DNA of 55,280 nucleotides from Labilithrix sp. GTDB taxonomy: Bacteria; Myxococcota; Polyangia; Polyangiales; Polyangiaceae. The number at the start of each line of letters is the position of its first letter. Within the stretch, counting starts at the first letter, position 1. The notes beneath the pieces were generated by a model. It was not told the DNA's origin, did no database searches, and saw nothing but the letters and a program-made list of their open reading frames with translations. Of this stretch, positions 23,985-32,650 are shown one piece after another. The position numbers were made by a program, and so were the translations under genes. The stretch is from NCBI GenBank assembly GCA_028287035.1, contig JAQBQL010000187.1, forward strand, positions 1 to 55,280, given 5' to 3'.

Positions 23985-26441
23985 ATGCGATCTCTCCTCG
24001 CGGCGCTGCTGATCGGTCTCGCTCTCGACCTCGCGGCGTGCTCGGGCGGGGAGGGCGGCTCACCAGGCGCCGCGCCGCCGTGTCAGGGCGACGCGTGCCC
24101 GCCCGTCGCGTGCACCGCGGACGAGCGCGCCTCCGAGGACGGCACCTGCGTCCCGCTCGGCACGAAGGAGTGCGCCGCGGGCTTCGTCGCCGACGCGGAG
24201 GGCTTCGGCTGTCGCGAGGTCCTGCCCGGAGCCGCGTGCGGTCCGGGCACGATGCCGGTGCTCGGCCTGGCGGCCTGCGTCCCGGTCGGGGTCGAGGCGT
24301 GTACCGCGGGCTTCGAGCGCCGCGCCGATGGCTGGGGCTGCCGCGCGGTGGTCCCGCCCGCCGCCTGCACGGGGGCAACCCGGACCGCGCTCGGCAGCGT
24401 CACGTGCGTCCCGGTGGGTGACTGCGCGGCGCCGTTCCCCCCGGCCGCCGCGTACTTCGTCGATCCGGCGGGCGCGGTCGACGGAGCGCACTTCAGGACG
24501 ATCGGCGCCGCGCTCTCCGCCGCTCCGGCGGGCGCCACCATCGCGGTCGCGGCCGGCACGTACGCCGAGTCGATCGTCCCCACGAAGAACGTGCACGTGG
24601 TGGGCCGCTGCCCGGCGCAGGTCACGCTGGCGCCGGGAGCGGGCGGGCCGGGCGTGAGCGTCAGCCGCGCGATCGACGTGGAGGTGAGCGGCGTCACGAT
24701 CACCGGCGCCCAGGGCGGCGTCCTGGCCTCGGCGGGGGCCCGCGTGACGCTGCGGGACGACGTGATCGACGCGAACCTCGAGTCCGGCATCGTCACCGGG
24801 AACAACGGTACGACGGTCGGCCTCGTGCGCACGGTGGTGCGCAAGACGCAGGTCACCCCGAACGCGGGCTCGGGCTTCGGCATCACGGTCGGCGGCGGCG
24901 CCAGCGTCGCAGTCCTCGACGGCGACATCAGCGAGAACTCCGACTTCAACGTGCTCCTCGTGGCGGCCGGTGCGAAGGCGACCGTCGAGCACAGCGTCGT
25001 CGCCCGCGCCCTCATCGGCCCGCAGCAGTTCGGGGACGGCCTCGTGGCCCGCACCGGCTCGATCGCCGACGTGAAGACCAGCGCGTTCCTCCAGGACCAC
25101 GACGCCGCGGTCACGTCGTTCGGCGCCGGCACCAAGGTCACCATGACCGATTCGACCCTCGAGGACACCGCGAACGGCACGGAGGGCTTCGGCCGTGGCG
25201 CGCAGGTCATCGGGGGCGACCTCGTCCTCGAGCGCGTGACCGTCTCCGGCAACTCGGACGTCGGCGTCATCTCCGACCACGGCACGGTCACCGTGAAGAG
25301 CTCCGTGATCGTCGGGACGAAGCCCAGCGAGGACGGCGGCGGCGGCAACGGGGTGCTCGCCACCCGACGCGGCACCGTGGTCGTGCAGAAGAGCGCGCTC
25401 GTGGGCAACCAGCAGGCCGGCGCCGCATCGGTCGGGGCGGGCGCGGCCCTCACGCTGGAGGACAGCATCGTCCGCGACAGCCTGACCGACGCCCTGGGCA
25501 GCGGCGGCTTCGGCCTATCGGTGGAGGGCGGCTCCGTCGCGGTGGCGCGGCGCTCGACCTTCATCGCCAACACCATCAGCGCCGTCGGCGCGATCGACGA
25601 GGGTACGAAGGTGACGCTCGCCTCGTGCGTCGTCACGGGCACGCTCCCGGATGCTCGCAAGCGCGGAGGGCGCGCGCTCGACCTCGAGGATGGCGCCGCC
25701 GCCGAGCTCACCGCCTCGGCATTCGTGGGCAACCGTGACATCGCGCTCTTCGCGAAGGGCGCGACCCTCTCGGTCGACCAGAGCGTGGTGCGCGGCACGC
25801 TCGTCCAGGAGAGCGACGGCGCCCACGGTCGGGGCATCGAGGCCGCCTCGGGGGCGAACGTCACCGTGCGACGGACCAGCATCGTCGGCAACCGCGCGGT
25901 CGGCGTCTTCTCCAGCAACGGCTCGAGCTTCACGCTCGAGGACAGCTGGATCGCCGACACGCTGGCCGACACCACGGCGGCGGGCGCGGGACGGGCCGCC
26001 ACCGTGCAGGACGCCACGCTCACCATGACCGGCGTCGTGGCCCAGCGAAGCCGGCAGGCCGGCGTCGTCGCCTTCGGCAAGACCGCGGCCCTCGTGATGA
26101 CCAGCTGCCGCCTCGAGGACGTGGCCGAGGGGGCGCCCGGTAGCTTCGGGCACGGGATCGTCGCCACCGCCTCCGCGAGCGTCTCGCTCTCCGACGTCAC
26201 GGTCCGGCGCTGCGCCTCCGTCGGTCTCGTCTTCGACGGGTCGGCCGGCGTGGTCCGCGCCTCCCACATCGACGACAACGCGGTCGGGATCTTCGCGCAG
26301 AACGGCTCCGAGCTGCAGCAGGTGGACGTCGCCCCCGACGCGGCGACGCCCGGCGTCGTCGCGGTCACCGCGGACACGAGCTTCACCGGGAACGTGACCC
26401 GCGTGGGGTCGGGCGTCGTCAGCGTCCCGGACCCGCTCTGA
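23985..26441 (+). CDS. Right-handed beta-helix lipoprotein
   Basis: 818 residues from the ATG at 23985; an ATG at 23958 adds nine residues without a signal-like start. The signal ends in LAAC with lipidated Cys19. Residues about 30-160 hold cysteine-containing repeats such as CTAGFERRADGWGC and CAAGFVADAEGFGC. From about 165 onward (FRTIGAALSAAPAGATIAVAAGTY) the sequence is a parallel beta-helix with repeating turns like MTDSTLEDT, LEDSIVRDS and LEDSWIADT, and Asn ladders (GNSDVGV, GNRAVGV). The start of this part matches the pectate-lyase-like DUF1565/PbH1 pattern. It is probably displayed on the cell surface, binding or modifying polysaccharide. No catalytic triad was identified. It follows the glycan cluster by 36 bases. 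Confidence 0.88.
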   Translation: MRSLLAALLIGLALDLAACSGGEGGSPGAAPPCQGDACPPVACTADERASEDGTCVPLGTKECAAGFVADAEGFGCREVLPGAACGPGTMPVLGLAACVPVGVEACTAGFERRADGWGCRAVVPPAACTGATRTALGSVTCVPVGDCAAPFPPAAAYFVDPAGAVDGAHFRTIGAALSAAPAGATIAVAAGTYAESIVPTKNVHVVGRCPAQVTLAPGAGGPGVSVSRAIDVEVSGVTITGAQGGVLASAGARVTLRDDVIDANLESGIVTGNNGTTVGLVRTVVRKTQVTPNAGSGFGITVGGGASVAVLDGDISENSDFNVLLVAAGAKATVEHSVVARALIGPQQFGDGLVARTGSIADVKTSAFLQDHDAAVTSFGAGTKVTMTDSTLEDTANGTEGFGRGAQVIGGDLVLERVTVSGNSDVGVISDHGTVTVKSSVIVGTKPSEDGGGGNGVLATRRGTVVVQKSALVGNQQAGAASVGAGAALTLEDSIVRDSLTDALGSGGFGLSVEGGSVAVARRSTFIANTISAVGAIDEGTKVTLASCVVTGTLPDARKRGGRALDLEDGAAAELTASAFVGNRDIALFAKGATLSVDQSVVRGTLVQESDGAHGRGIEAASGANVTVRRTSIVGNRAVGVFSSNGSSFTLEDSWIADTLADTTAAGAGRAATVQDATLTMTGVVAQRSRQAGVVAFGKTAALVMTSCRLEDVAEGAPGSFGHGIVATASASVSLSDVTVRRCASVGLVFDGSAGVVRASHIDDNAVGIFAQNGSELQQVDVAPDAATPGVVAVTADTSFTGNVTRVGSGVVSVPDPL

Positions 26442-26488
26442 CGCCCGGCTGAAATTAGAGGCGCGCCTCGTTCGACAGTCAGGGGAAC

Positions 26489-27388
26489 ATGCCGGTCCCT
26501 ATGCAGCTCGAGATCAAGAACCTCTCCAAGCGCTACCCCAACGGCGTCCAGGCGCTCGCGGACGTGTCGCTGACCATTCCCCCGGGGATGTTCGGCCTTC
26601 TCGGCCCGAACGGCGCCGGCAAGTCGACCCTGATGCGCATCCTCTCGACGCTCCAGGAGGCGGACCAGGGCACGGTGACGTTCGGCGGTCTCGACGTGCT
26701 CCGGCAGAAAGAGGAGGTGCGCCGACTGCTCGGCTACCTGCCCCAGGAGTTCGGGCTCTATCCGAAGGTCACGGCCGTCGACCTCCTCGACCACCTCGCG
26801 CTCCTGAAGGGCATCCGGGACCGCAAGCAGCGCCGCGCGCTCGTCGACCAGCTGCTTCAGAAGACCAACCTGTTCGAGGCGCGTCACCGCCGGCTCGGCA
26901 CGTTCTCCGGCGGAATGAAGCAGCGGTTCGGCATCGCGCAGGCGCTGATCGGCGATCCGAAGCTCGTCATCGTCGACGAGCCGACCGCCGGCCTCGACCC
27001 CGAGGAACGCAACCGATTCCACAACCTGCTCAGCGACATCGGTGAGGACATCGTCGTCATCCTCTCGACGCACATCGTGAGCGACGTCAGCGACCTGTGC
27101 CGCAACATGGCCATCCTCCACCGCGGCACGCTCGTCGCCGCCGGAGACCCGCAGACGCTCACCCGCGCGCTCGAGGGCCGCATCTGGCGCAAGGTGGTGG
27201 GCAAGAGCGAGGTCGCCGCGGAGGAGAGCAGGCACACCGTGATCTCCACGCGGCGCGTCGCCGGACAGATGCTCCTGCACGTCCACGCCGACGCGCGGCC
27301 CGACGCCTCCTTCGAGCCGGCGGCGCCCGACCTCGAGGACCTCTACTTCGTCGCGATGAAGGGCGTCGCGCCCGGCCGGGCCGCCTGA
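26489..27388 (+). CDS. ABC transporter ATP-binding protein
   Basis: 299 residues. Walker A is GPNGAGKST (residues about 39-47), the Q-loop is YLPQEFGLYP, the signature is TFSGGMKQRFGIAQAL, Walker B is LVIVDEPTAGLDPEE and the H-loop is LSTHIVSDV. The C-terminal about 80 residues are an extension. This is the DrrA/CcmA-like type that pairs with ABC-2 permeases. Its stop overlaps the start of the next gene by one base (TGATG), so it is the energy subunit for the permease-peptidase fusion at 27388. The substrate is unknown. AGGGG 3 bases before the ATG serves as a close ribosome site; an ATG at 26501 is an alternative start. Confidence 0.95.
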   Translation: MPVPMQLEIKNLSKRYPNGVQALADVSLTIPPGMFGLLGPNGAGKSTLMRILSTLQEADQGTVTFGGLDVLRQKEEVRRLLGYLPQEFGLYPKVTAVDLLDHLALLKGIRDRKQRRALVDQLLQKTNLFEARHRRLGTFSGGMKQRFGIAQALIGDPKLVIVDEPTAGLDPEERNRFHNLLSDIGEDIVVILSTHIVSDVSDLCRNMAILHRGTLVAAGDPQTLTRALEGRIWRKVVGKSEVAAEESRHTVISTRRVAGQMLLHVHADARPDASFEPAAPDLEDLYFVAMKGVAPGRAA

Positions 27389-30300
27389 TGCTGCTCGCCA
27401 TCGCCGCGTTCGAGCTGCGGAAGCGCTTCCGCATGCTCTCGACCTGGATCTACATGGGCGTCCTCGCGGGCGTCGGCTTCTTCGCGATGATCGCCGCCGG
27501 CGGCGCCTTCTCGAGCGTGAGCGTCGGGCTCGGCGCCGACAAGGTGCACGCCAACTCGCCGGGCGCGCTCCACGGGCTGATCACCATCTTCTGCCACCTC
27601 GGGCTGCTCATCACGGCCGCGGTCTTCGGTCAGGCGCTCCACCAGGACCAGGAGCACCGCATCGACTCGCTCTTCTTCACGACCCCGGTGAGGAAGATCG
27701 ATTACCTCGGTGGCCGCTTCCTGGGGGCGACGGTCTTCGCGCTCGTCGTCTTCCTGCCGATCGGTCTCGGGTTGTGGCTCGGCACCCTCATGCCGTTCGT
27801 CGAGAAGGAGGGCTTCGGCGACAACCATTTCTCGTATTACGCGTGGCCCTACCTGTCGGCGGTGGTGCCCAACGTGGTGTTCTCGGGGGCTCTCTTCTTC
27901 GCGCTCGCCGCCTTCACGCGGCGCATGATGCCGGTGTACGTCGGCTCGGTGCTGCTCGTCATCGGCTATCTCATGGCCGGCAGTCTCTTCAGCCGACTCG
28001 AGCTCCGCACCCTGGCCGCCCTGCTCGATCCGTTCGGCCTCACCGCAACGCGCGTCGTCGTCGAATACCGGACGGTGAGCGAGCAGAATTCGCTTCTCGT
28101 CCCGCTCGCCGGCATCCTCCTCGTCAATCGCGTGCTGTGGCTCGGCATCGGGCTTGCGCTCTTCGGATTGACGGTTCACCGCTTTCGCCTCGCCCATGTG
28201 GGCACCGCCGAGAAGGGCGGCGCGCCCCGTGCGTCGGTGCCTGCGCCGCCCGGAGCACCCTTGCCGCGCATCGCCCCGGCGCCAGGAACAGCGCTCCTGC
28301 GGCTGCTGCTCGGGGAGACGCGCCTCGCGTTCATGGAGACCGTCAAGAACGTCTACTTCGGTGTGATCGTCCTCGCCGGCGTCCTCTTCATGGTGGTCGC
28401 CACGCTGCAGGCGGGGAGCATCTACGGCACCACGACCTACCCGGTGACCCGCTCCATCCTCGAGGTGACGGGCGGCACGTTCGAGCTCTTCATCCTCATC
28501 CTGCTCACCTTCTATTCCGGTGAGCTCGTGTGGCGCGAGCGGGACGCGAACATCGCGCTCATCACCGACGCGCTGCCGGTCCCCACGTGGCTGCCGCTCG
28601 TCGCGAAGATGGCCGCGCTGTTCCTGGTGCAGGCCCTCCTGCTCGGGGTCGTGCTCGTCGCCGGCGTCGTCCTCCAGACGGCAAAGGGCTTTTTTCATTA
28701 CGAGATCGGTCTCTACATCGAGTCCCTGTACGGCCTCCGTCTCTGGGATTACGTGCTCCTCTGCGTGCTCGCGATCACCGTGCACGTGGTCGTGAATCAC
28801 AAGTACGTGGGCCACTTCGTGATGGTCCTCTACTACGTGTGGACCCTCTTCATGCCGAAGCTCGGTCTCGAGCACAACCTCTACAAGTTCGGTGATCACC
28901 CGTCCGTCCGGTATTCGGACATGAACCGGTTCGGGCACTTCCTGAGGCCGGTCGCCTGGTTCGACCTGTACTGGGGATTCTTCTCGGTGCTCCTCGCCGT
29001 GGCCTGCGCGCTGCTCTGGCCGCGCGGGGTCGAGGTGGGCGGACGCGCGCGGCTGCGCGAGGCGGTCCGGCGCTTCACGGTGGGTCCGCGGATCGCCGCC
29101 GGGCTCGCCCTGGCGCTGTTCCTCGCGACCGGCGCATTCATCTTCCACAACACGAACGTCCTCAATCGCTACGAGACGGGCAACGCCAGGGAGCGCGCAC
29201 GCGCCGAGTACGAGAAGACCTACGGCCCGAAGGCGCGGGAGCTGCCGCAGCCGCGCGTCGTCGACGCCGACGTGACCTTCGACGTCTTCCCGCACGGCAC
29301 CCCGGAGCGCGGCACCACCAGGCCCGCCCTGCACGTGCGCGGTACGTACCAGGTGGAGAACGCCGGGACCGAGCCGATCGCGACCGTCTACGTGAACCTG
29401 CCGCAGGATCAGCCGATCGAGCGGCTCACGCTGGGTGACACGATCGAGAGCGCGAGCGACGCGCGGCTCGGGGTGCATGTCTTCACCCTGGCCGTCCCGC
29501 TGCAGGCGCGCGAGGTGCGGCCCCTCGTCTTCGATCTGTGGTTTCACCAGCGCGGCTTCGAGAACGATCATCCGGATACCGAGGTGGTCGAGAACGGGAC
29601 GTTCTTCCACTCGACCCAGTTGCCGCGGATCGGTTACGCCGACGACGCGGAGCTGACCGAGGACGGCGCCCGCAAGAAGTACGGCCTTCCCGCGAAGGAG
29701 CGCATGAGGGATCTCGACGACGCGCGCGGCCGCGACCACAGCTACATCGCGCACGACGCGGACTGGGTCACCTTCCGCGCGACGGTCAGCACCACGCCCG
29801 ACCAGATTGCCCTCGCGCCCGGCTACCTCGAGAAGGAGTGGGACGAGAGCTCGTCCTCCGGTCCCCGGCACGTCTCGCGGTTCACGATGGACCGCAAGAT
29901 GCTGCACTTCTTCTCGGTGCTCTCCGCGCGCTACGCGGTCGAGAAGGACGCGTGGAACGGGATCCCGCTCGAGATCTACCACCACCCCAGCCACACCTAC
30001 GACACGGCGCGGATGATGGCGGGCATGAAGGACGCGCTCACGTACTGCTCGGAGGCATTCGGGCCCTACCAGTACCACCAGGCGCGTATCGTCGAGTTCC
30101 CCGCGTATGCCACGTACGCGCAGTCCTTTCCGAACATGATTCCCTTCTCGGAGGCGGTCGGCTTCGTGGCCAAGGTGGACGACGCGGACCCGAAGGACGT
30201 CGATTATCCGTATTACGTGACCGCTCACGAGATCGCCCACCAGTGGTGGGCGCATCAGGTCATCGGGGCCGACGTGCAGGGCGCGACGATGCTGTCCGAG

Positions 30301-31005
30301 ACGCTCGCGCAGTACTCCGCGCTCATGGTCATGAAGAAGAAGGTCGGCCCGGAGCGGATGAAGCGCTTCCTCGCGTACGAGCTCGACGGATATCTCCGCG
30401 CCCGCGGGGCCGAGCGCAAGAAGGAGGTTCCGCTCCTGCGCGTCGAGAACCAGCCGTACATCCATTACCAGAAGGGCAGCCTCGTGATGTACGCGCTGCA
30501 GGACTACGCCGGGCAGGAGGTCGTCGACCGCGCGCTCGCGTCCTTCCTCGCGAAGACGCGGTTCTCGGGACCGCCGTACCCGACGGCGCGGGACCTCGTC
30601 GCCGAGCTGCGTGCCGCGATCCCGGCTTCGCTGCACGGGCTCATCGAGGACCTCGTCGAGACGATCACCCTCTTCGACAACCGCGCCACCTCGGCGACCT
30701 ATGCGGTGCGTCCCGACGGCAAGGTCGACGTCACCGTGAAGGTCCTCGCGCGGAAGGTGCGGGCCGACGCCCTCGGGGTCGAGACGGAGGTGACGCTCGA
30801 CCAGCTCGTCGACATCGGCGCCGTCGACGAGGCGGGCGTCGTGCTCTTCCGCGAGAAGCGCCGCCTGACGAGCGGAGCGTCGGAGCAGTCCTTCACCGTG
30901 CCGTCGGTGCCGGCCAAGGCCGGAATCGACCCGCTCAACGTGCTCGTCGACCGCAAGCCCGACGACAACCTGGTGCGCGTCGAGAAGCGCGAAGCAGCGC
31001 GTTGA
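27388..31005 (+). CDS. ABC-2 permease fused to M1-family metallopeptidase
   Basis: 1205 residues from the ATG at 27388, which overlaps the preceding stop. Residues 1 to about 590 hold two ABC-2 permease halves with about 12 membrane segments (for example MLSTWIYMGVLAGVGFFAMI and FMVVATLQAGSIYG), the last at about 571-586. The rest is an extracytoplasmic M1 peptidase: an N-terminal beta domain, then HEIAH at 947-951 and Glu971 in MLSETLAQYS. The gap between the second His and Glu is 19 residues rather than the usual 18. The M1 substrate-anchor G-x-M-E-N is not seen; the equivalent place reads SFPNMIPFSE. The later YQKGSLVMYALQDY resembles the catalytic-Tyr region. This fusion type is known in annotation, but its substrate and role are not established. 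It probably exports or senses a peptide that its own domain trims. Confidence 0.92.
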   Translation: MLLAIAAFELRKRFRMLSTWIYMGVLAGVGFFAMIAAGGAFSSVSVGLGADKVHANSPGALHGLITIFCHLGLLITAAVFGQALHQDQEHRIDSLFFTTPVRKIDYLGGRFLGATVFALVVFLPIGLGLWLGTLMPFVEKEGFGDNHFSYYAWPYLSAVVPNVVFSGALFFALAAFTRRMMPVYVGSVLLVIGYLMAGSLFSRLELRTLAALLDPFGLTATRVVVEYRTVSEQNSLLVPLAGILLVNRVLWLGIGLALFGLTVHRFRLAHVGTAEKGGAPRASVPAPPGAPLPRIAPAPGTALLRLLLGETRLAFMETVKNVYFGVIVLAGVLFMVVATLQAGSIYGTTTYPVTRSILEVTGGTFELFILILLTFYSGELVWRERDANIALITDALPVPTWLPLVAKMAALFLVQALLLGVVLVAGVVLQTAKGFFHYEIGLYIESLYGLRLWDYVLLCVLAITVHVVVNHKYVGHFVMVLYYVWTLFMPKLGLEHNLYKFGDHPSVRYSDMNRFGHFLRPVAWFDLYWGFFSVLLAVACALLWPRGVEVGGRARLREAVRRFTVGPRIAAGLALALFLATGAFIFHNTNVLNRYETGNARERARAEYEKTYGPKARELPQPRVVDADVTFDVFPHGTPERGTTRPALHVRGTYQVENAGTEPIATVYVNLPQDQPIERLTLGDTIESASDARLGVHVFTLAVPLQAREVRPLVFDLWFHQRGFENDHPDTEVVENGTFFHSTQLPRIGYADDAELTEDGARKKYGLPAKERMRDLDDARGRDHSYIAHDADWVTFRATVSTTPDQIALAPGYLEKEWDESSSSGPRHVSRFTMDRKMLHFFSVLSARYAVEKDAWNGIPLEIYHHPSHTYDTARMMAGMKDALTYCSEAFGPYQYHQARIVEFPAYATYAQSFPNMIPFSEAVGFVAKVDDADPKDVDYPYYVTAHEIAHQWWAHQVIGADVQGATMLSETLAQYSALMVMKKKVGPERMKRFLAYELDGYLRARGAERKKEVPLLRVENQPYIHYQKGSLVMYALQDYAGQEVVDRALASFLAKTRFSGPPYPTARDLVAELRAAIPASLHGLIEDLVETITLFDNRATSATYAVRPDGKVDVTVKVLARKVRADALGVETEVTLDQLVDIGAVDEAGVVLFREKRRLTSGASEQSFTVPSVPAKAGIDPLNVLVDRKPDDNLVRVEKREAAR

Positions 31006-31097
31006 CGGGGCCGGACCATGGCGCCTCTGCCATGGCGCGCTCTTCATGCGCCGACGCGGATGCGCGTTTTGTGGGCGCTTCCTGCCCCGACCGCCGG

Positions 31098-31112
31098 TGG
31101 CACGGGTGTTGC
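31098..31112 (+). promoter_or_regulatory. Sigma-54-like -24/-12 element before DUF2330 paralogue 2
   Basis: TGGCACG at 31098-31104 and TTGC at 31109-31112 place GG and GC exactly 10 bases apart, matching the sigma-54 consensus well. Transcription would start near 31124, only about 3 bases before the ATG at 31127, where no ribosome site is visible. That fits a nearly leaderless message or a chance match. No enhancer-binding protein gene is nearby. Confidence 0.35.
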
Positions 31113-31126
31113 GAACGGCTCGATCC

Positions 31127-32647
31127 ATGAAGACGCTCCTCCTGGGCGTCTCGATGACGTGTGCGCTCGTCCTGGGCTTCGAGCACCAGGCGCGCGCGTG
31201 CGGAGGCTGCTTCCACGGCGAGAGAACGCCTGCGCAGCCGGTCGTCGAGACATCGGTGGTCAGCGATCACCGCATGGTGTTCGCGCTCGGTCCGCAGCAG
31301 ACGGTCCTCTGGGATCAGATCCGCTACACGGGCGATCCGGAAGACTTCGCGTGGGTGCTGCCGGTCCGGCCGGGCACGCGCGTCGAGCTGTCGCGTGACG
31401 CGTGGATCGCGGCGCTCGATGCCGTCTCCGGAACGCAGATCGTGAAGCCTCAGCCCCGACCCTCGAACCTCCCGTTCGGGGGCGAGGGCGACTACATGGA
31501 CGATTCGAGCGGCTGCGGGTGCGGGAGCAGCTCCGAGGCCGCGTTCAGCGACCAGGCCGGCGGCTATGCGGACGGCGGCGCGAGCGCAGCCGACTCCGGC
31601 ACGCCGCCGGTCCAGGTGGTGAGCCAGACGGTCGTCGGACCGTACGAGACGGCGACCATCCGCTCCGAGCAGCCGGACGCGCTCCAGACCTGGCTCCACG
31701 ATCACGGCTACGCGGTGCCTGCCGAGATACTGCCCATCATCGAGTCCTACGCGAAGGAGAAGATGGACTTCGTCGCGCTTCGCCTCCGTCCCGGGCAGGG
31801 CGTGCGTGCGATGCAGCCGGTGCGGATCATCTCGCCGGGCGCGGACCCGACGCTGCCCCTCCGCATGGTCGCTGCCGGCGTCGGCTCGCACGTGGGTCTC
31901 ACGCTGTTCGTGGTCTCGGAGGGACGCTACCGGCCGCAGAACTTCCCCGAGGCGGTCATCGACGACTCGAAGCTCCTCTGGGACACGTCACAGAGTCGCT
32001 CGAACTACGCGGAGCTCGCGTCGGCGTTGCTCGCGCTCGAGGGCGGCCGCCCCTGGCTGACCGAGTACGCGGCCCCGCTCGCGACGACGATCACCGGCGG
32101 ATTCGGGAGCACCCGCACCGTGGCCGATCAGTATTACGGTCAGTGCTTCGGTGGGGTCGCGGTTCCCACCGAGGTGGACGCCGGGAGCGACGCCGGCGGA
32201 GAGACTGCCGACGCAGGGGACCTCGACGCCGGGGACCCGGACGCCGGTGACCTGGACGCGGGCGGAGGCACCTCGGACGTGGACGCCGCGACCCCCACCG
32301 ATCCCTCCGCGCCGAGCATGATCTGCACGCGCGCGGACGACCTGTGCTGCCAGTTCGACGACCTCGAGCTCGCGGTGCAGAGCCTGCACCGCTCCGACGT
32401 GTTCCTCACGCGGCTCCGCGCCGATCTGCCGGCGAGCGCGCTCGGCGTCGACCTGCGGCTCGAGGCGAACCCGACGCAGTCCACCGTCAGCAATGTGCAC
32501 TTTGCATCCTTGCCCGCGACGACGACCGGCGGCGCCATGATCGCGCCGGCCCGGAACACGCGGCTCGGCACCGGGCTCATGGTGCTCGGGACCGCGTTCC
32601 TGGTCGGTCGCATGGTGAGGCGCCGCCGCACCGGCAGCCCCTCCTGA
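31127..32647 (+). CDS. DUF2330 exported protein with C-terminal anchor (paralogue 2)
   Basis: 506 residues from the ATG at 31127; longer in-frame starts carry no signal. A signal peptide ends at HQARACGGCF. DUF2330 core: DHRMVFALG, TVLWDQIRYTGDPEDFAWVL, DFVALRLRPGQGVRAMQP and ADPTLPLRM. A Gly/Cys patch (SSGCGCGSSS) and an Asp-Ala-Gly repeat linker (residues about 351-379) break the domain. The C-terminus has a hydrophobic helix followed by RRRRTGSPS, matching paralogue 1. The shared order of features shows duplication and suggests a retained envelope role, which is unknown. It starts 121 bases after the permease-peptidase gene and may or may not be tied to it. Its end faces the next gene's end at 3 bases. 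Confidence 0.9.
   Translation: MKTLLLGVSMTCALVLGFEHQARACGGCFHGERTPAQPVVETSVVSDHRMVFALGPQQTVLWDQIRYTGDPEDFAWVLPVRPGTRVELSRDAWIAALDAVSGTQIVKPQPRPSNLPFGGEGDYMDDSSGCGCGSSSEAAFSDQAGGYADGGASAADSGTPPVQVVSQTVVGPYETATIRSEQPDALQTWLHDHGYAVPAEILPIIESYAKEKMDFVALRLRPGQGVRAMQPVRIISPGADPTLPLRMVAAGVGSHVGLTLFVVSEGRYRPQNFPEAVIDDSKLLWDTSQSRSNYAELASALLALEGGRPWLTEYAAPLATTITGGFGSTRTVADQYYGQCFGGVAVPTEVDAGSDAGGETADAGDLDAGDPDAGDLDAGGGTSDVDAATPTDPSAPSMICTRADDLCCQFDDLELAVQSLHRSDVFLTRLRADLPASALGVDLRLEANPTQSTVSNVHFASLPATTTGGAMIAPARNTRLGTGLMVLGTAFLVGRMVRRRRTGSPS
32177..32263 (+). repeat. In-frame Asp-Ala-Gly repeat linker
   Basis: Within DUF2330 paralogue 2 the codons repeat D-A-G units (DAGSDAGG, DAGDLDAGDPDAGDLDAG). The DNA is an imperfect run of GACGCSGGS-like units. 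Such acidic flexible linkers recur in several exported proteins of this window and are likely to vary in length between strains. Confidence 0.7.
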
Positions 32648-32650
32648 GCG

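Noticed and set aside
26458..26469. GAGGCGCGCCTC palindrome before the ABC gene
   Set aside because: Only 12 bases, no T-tract, and frequent by chance at this GC content.
24083..27286. A minus-strand open frame of over 1000 codons opposite the beta-helix and ABC genes
   Set aside because: The sequence is low-information Ser/Thr/Pro/Arg and is the shadow of two well-supported genes.
27343..31128. A minus-strand open frame opposite the permease-peptidase gene
   Set aside because: His/Glu/Asp/Arg-rich antisense translation; the plus strand has clear ABC-2 and M1 motifs.
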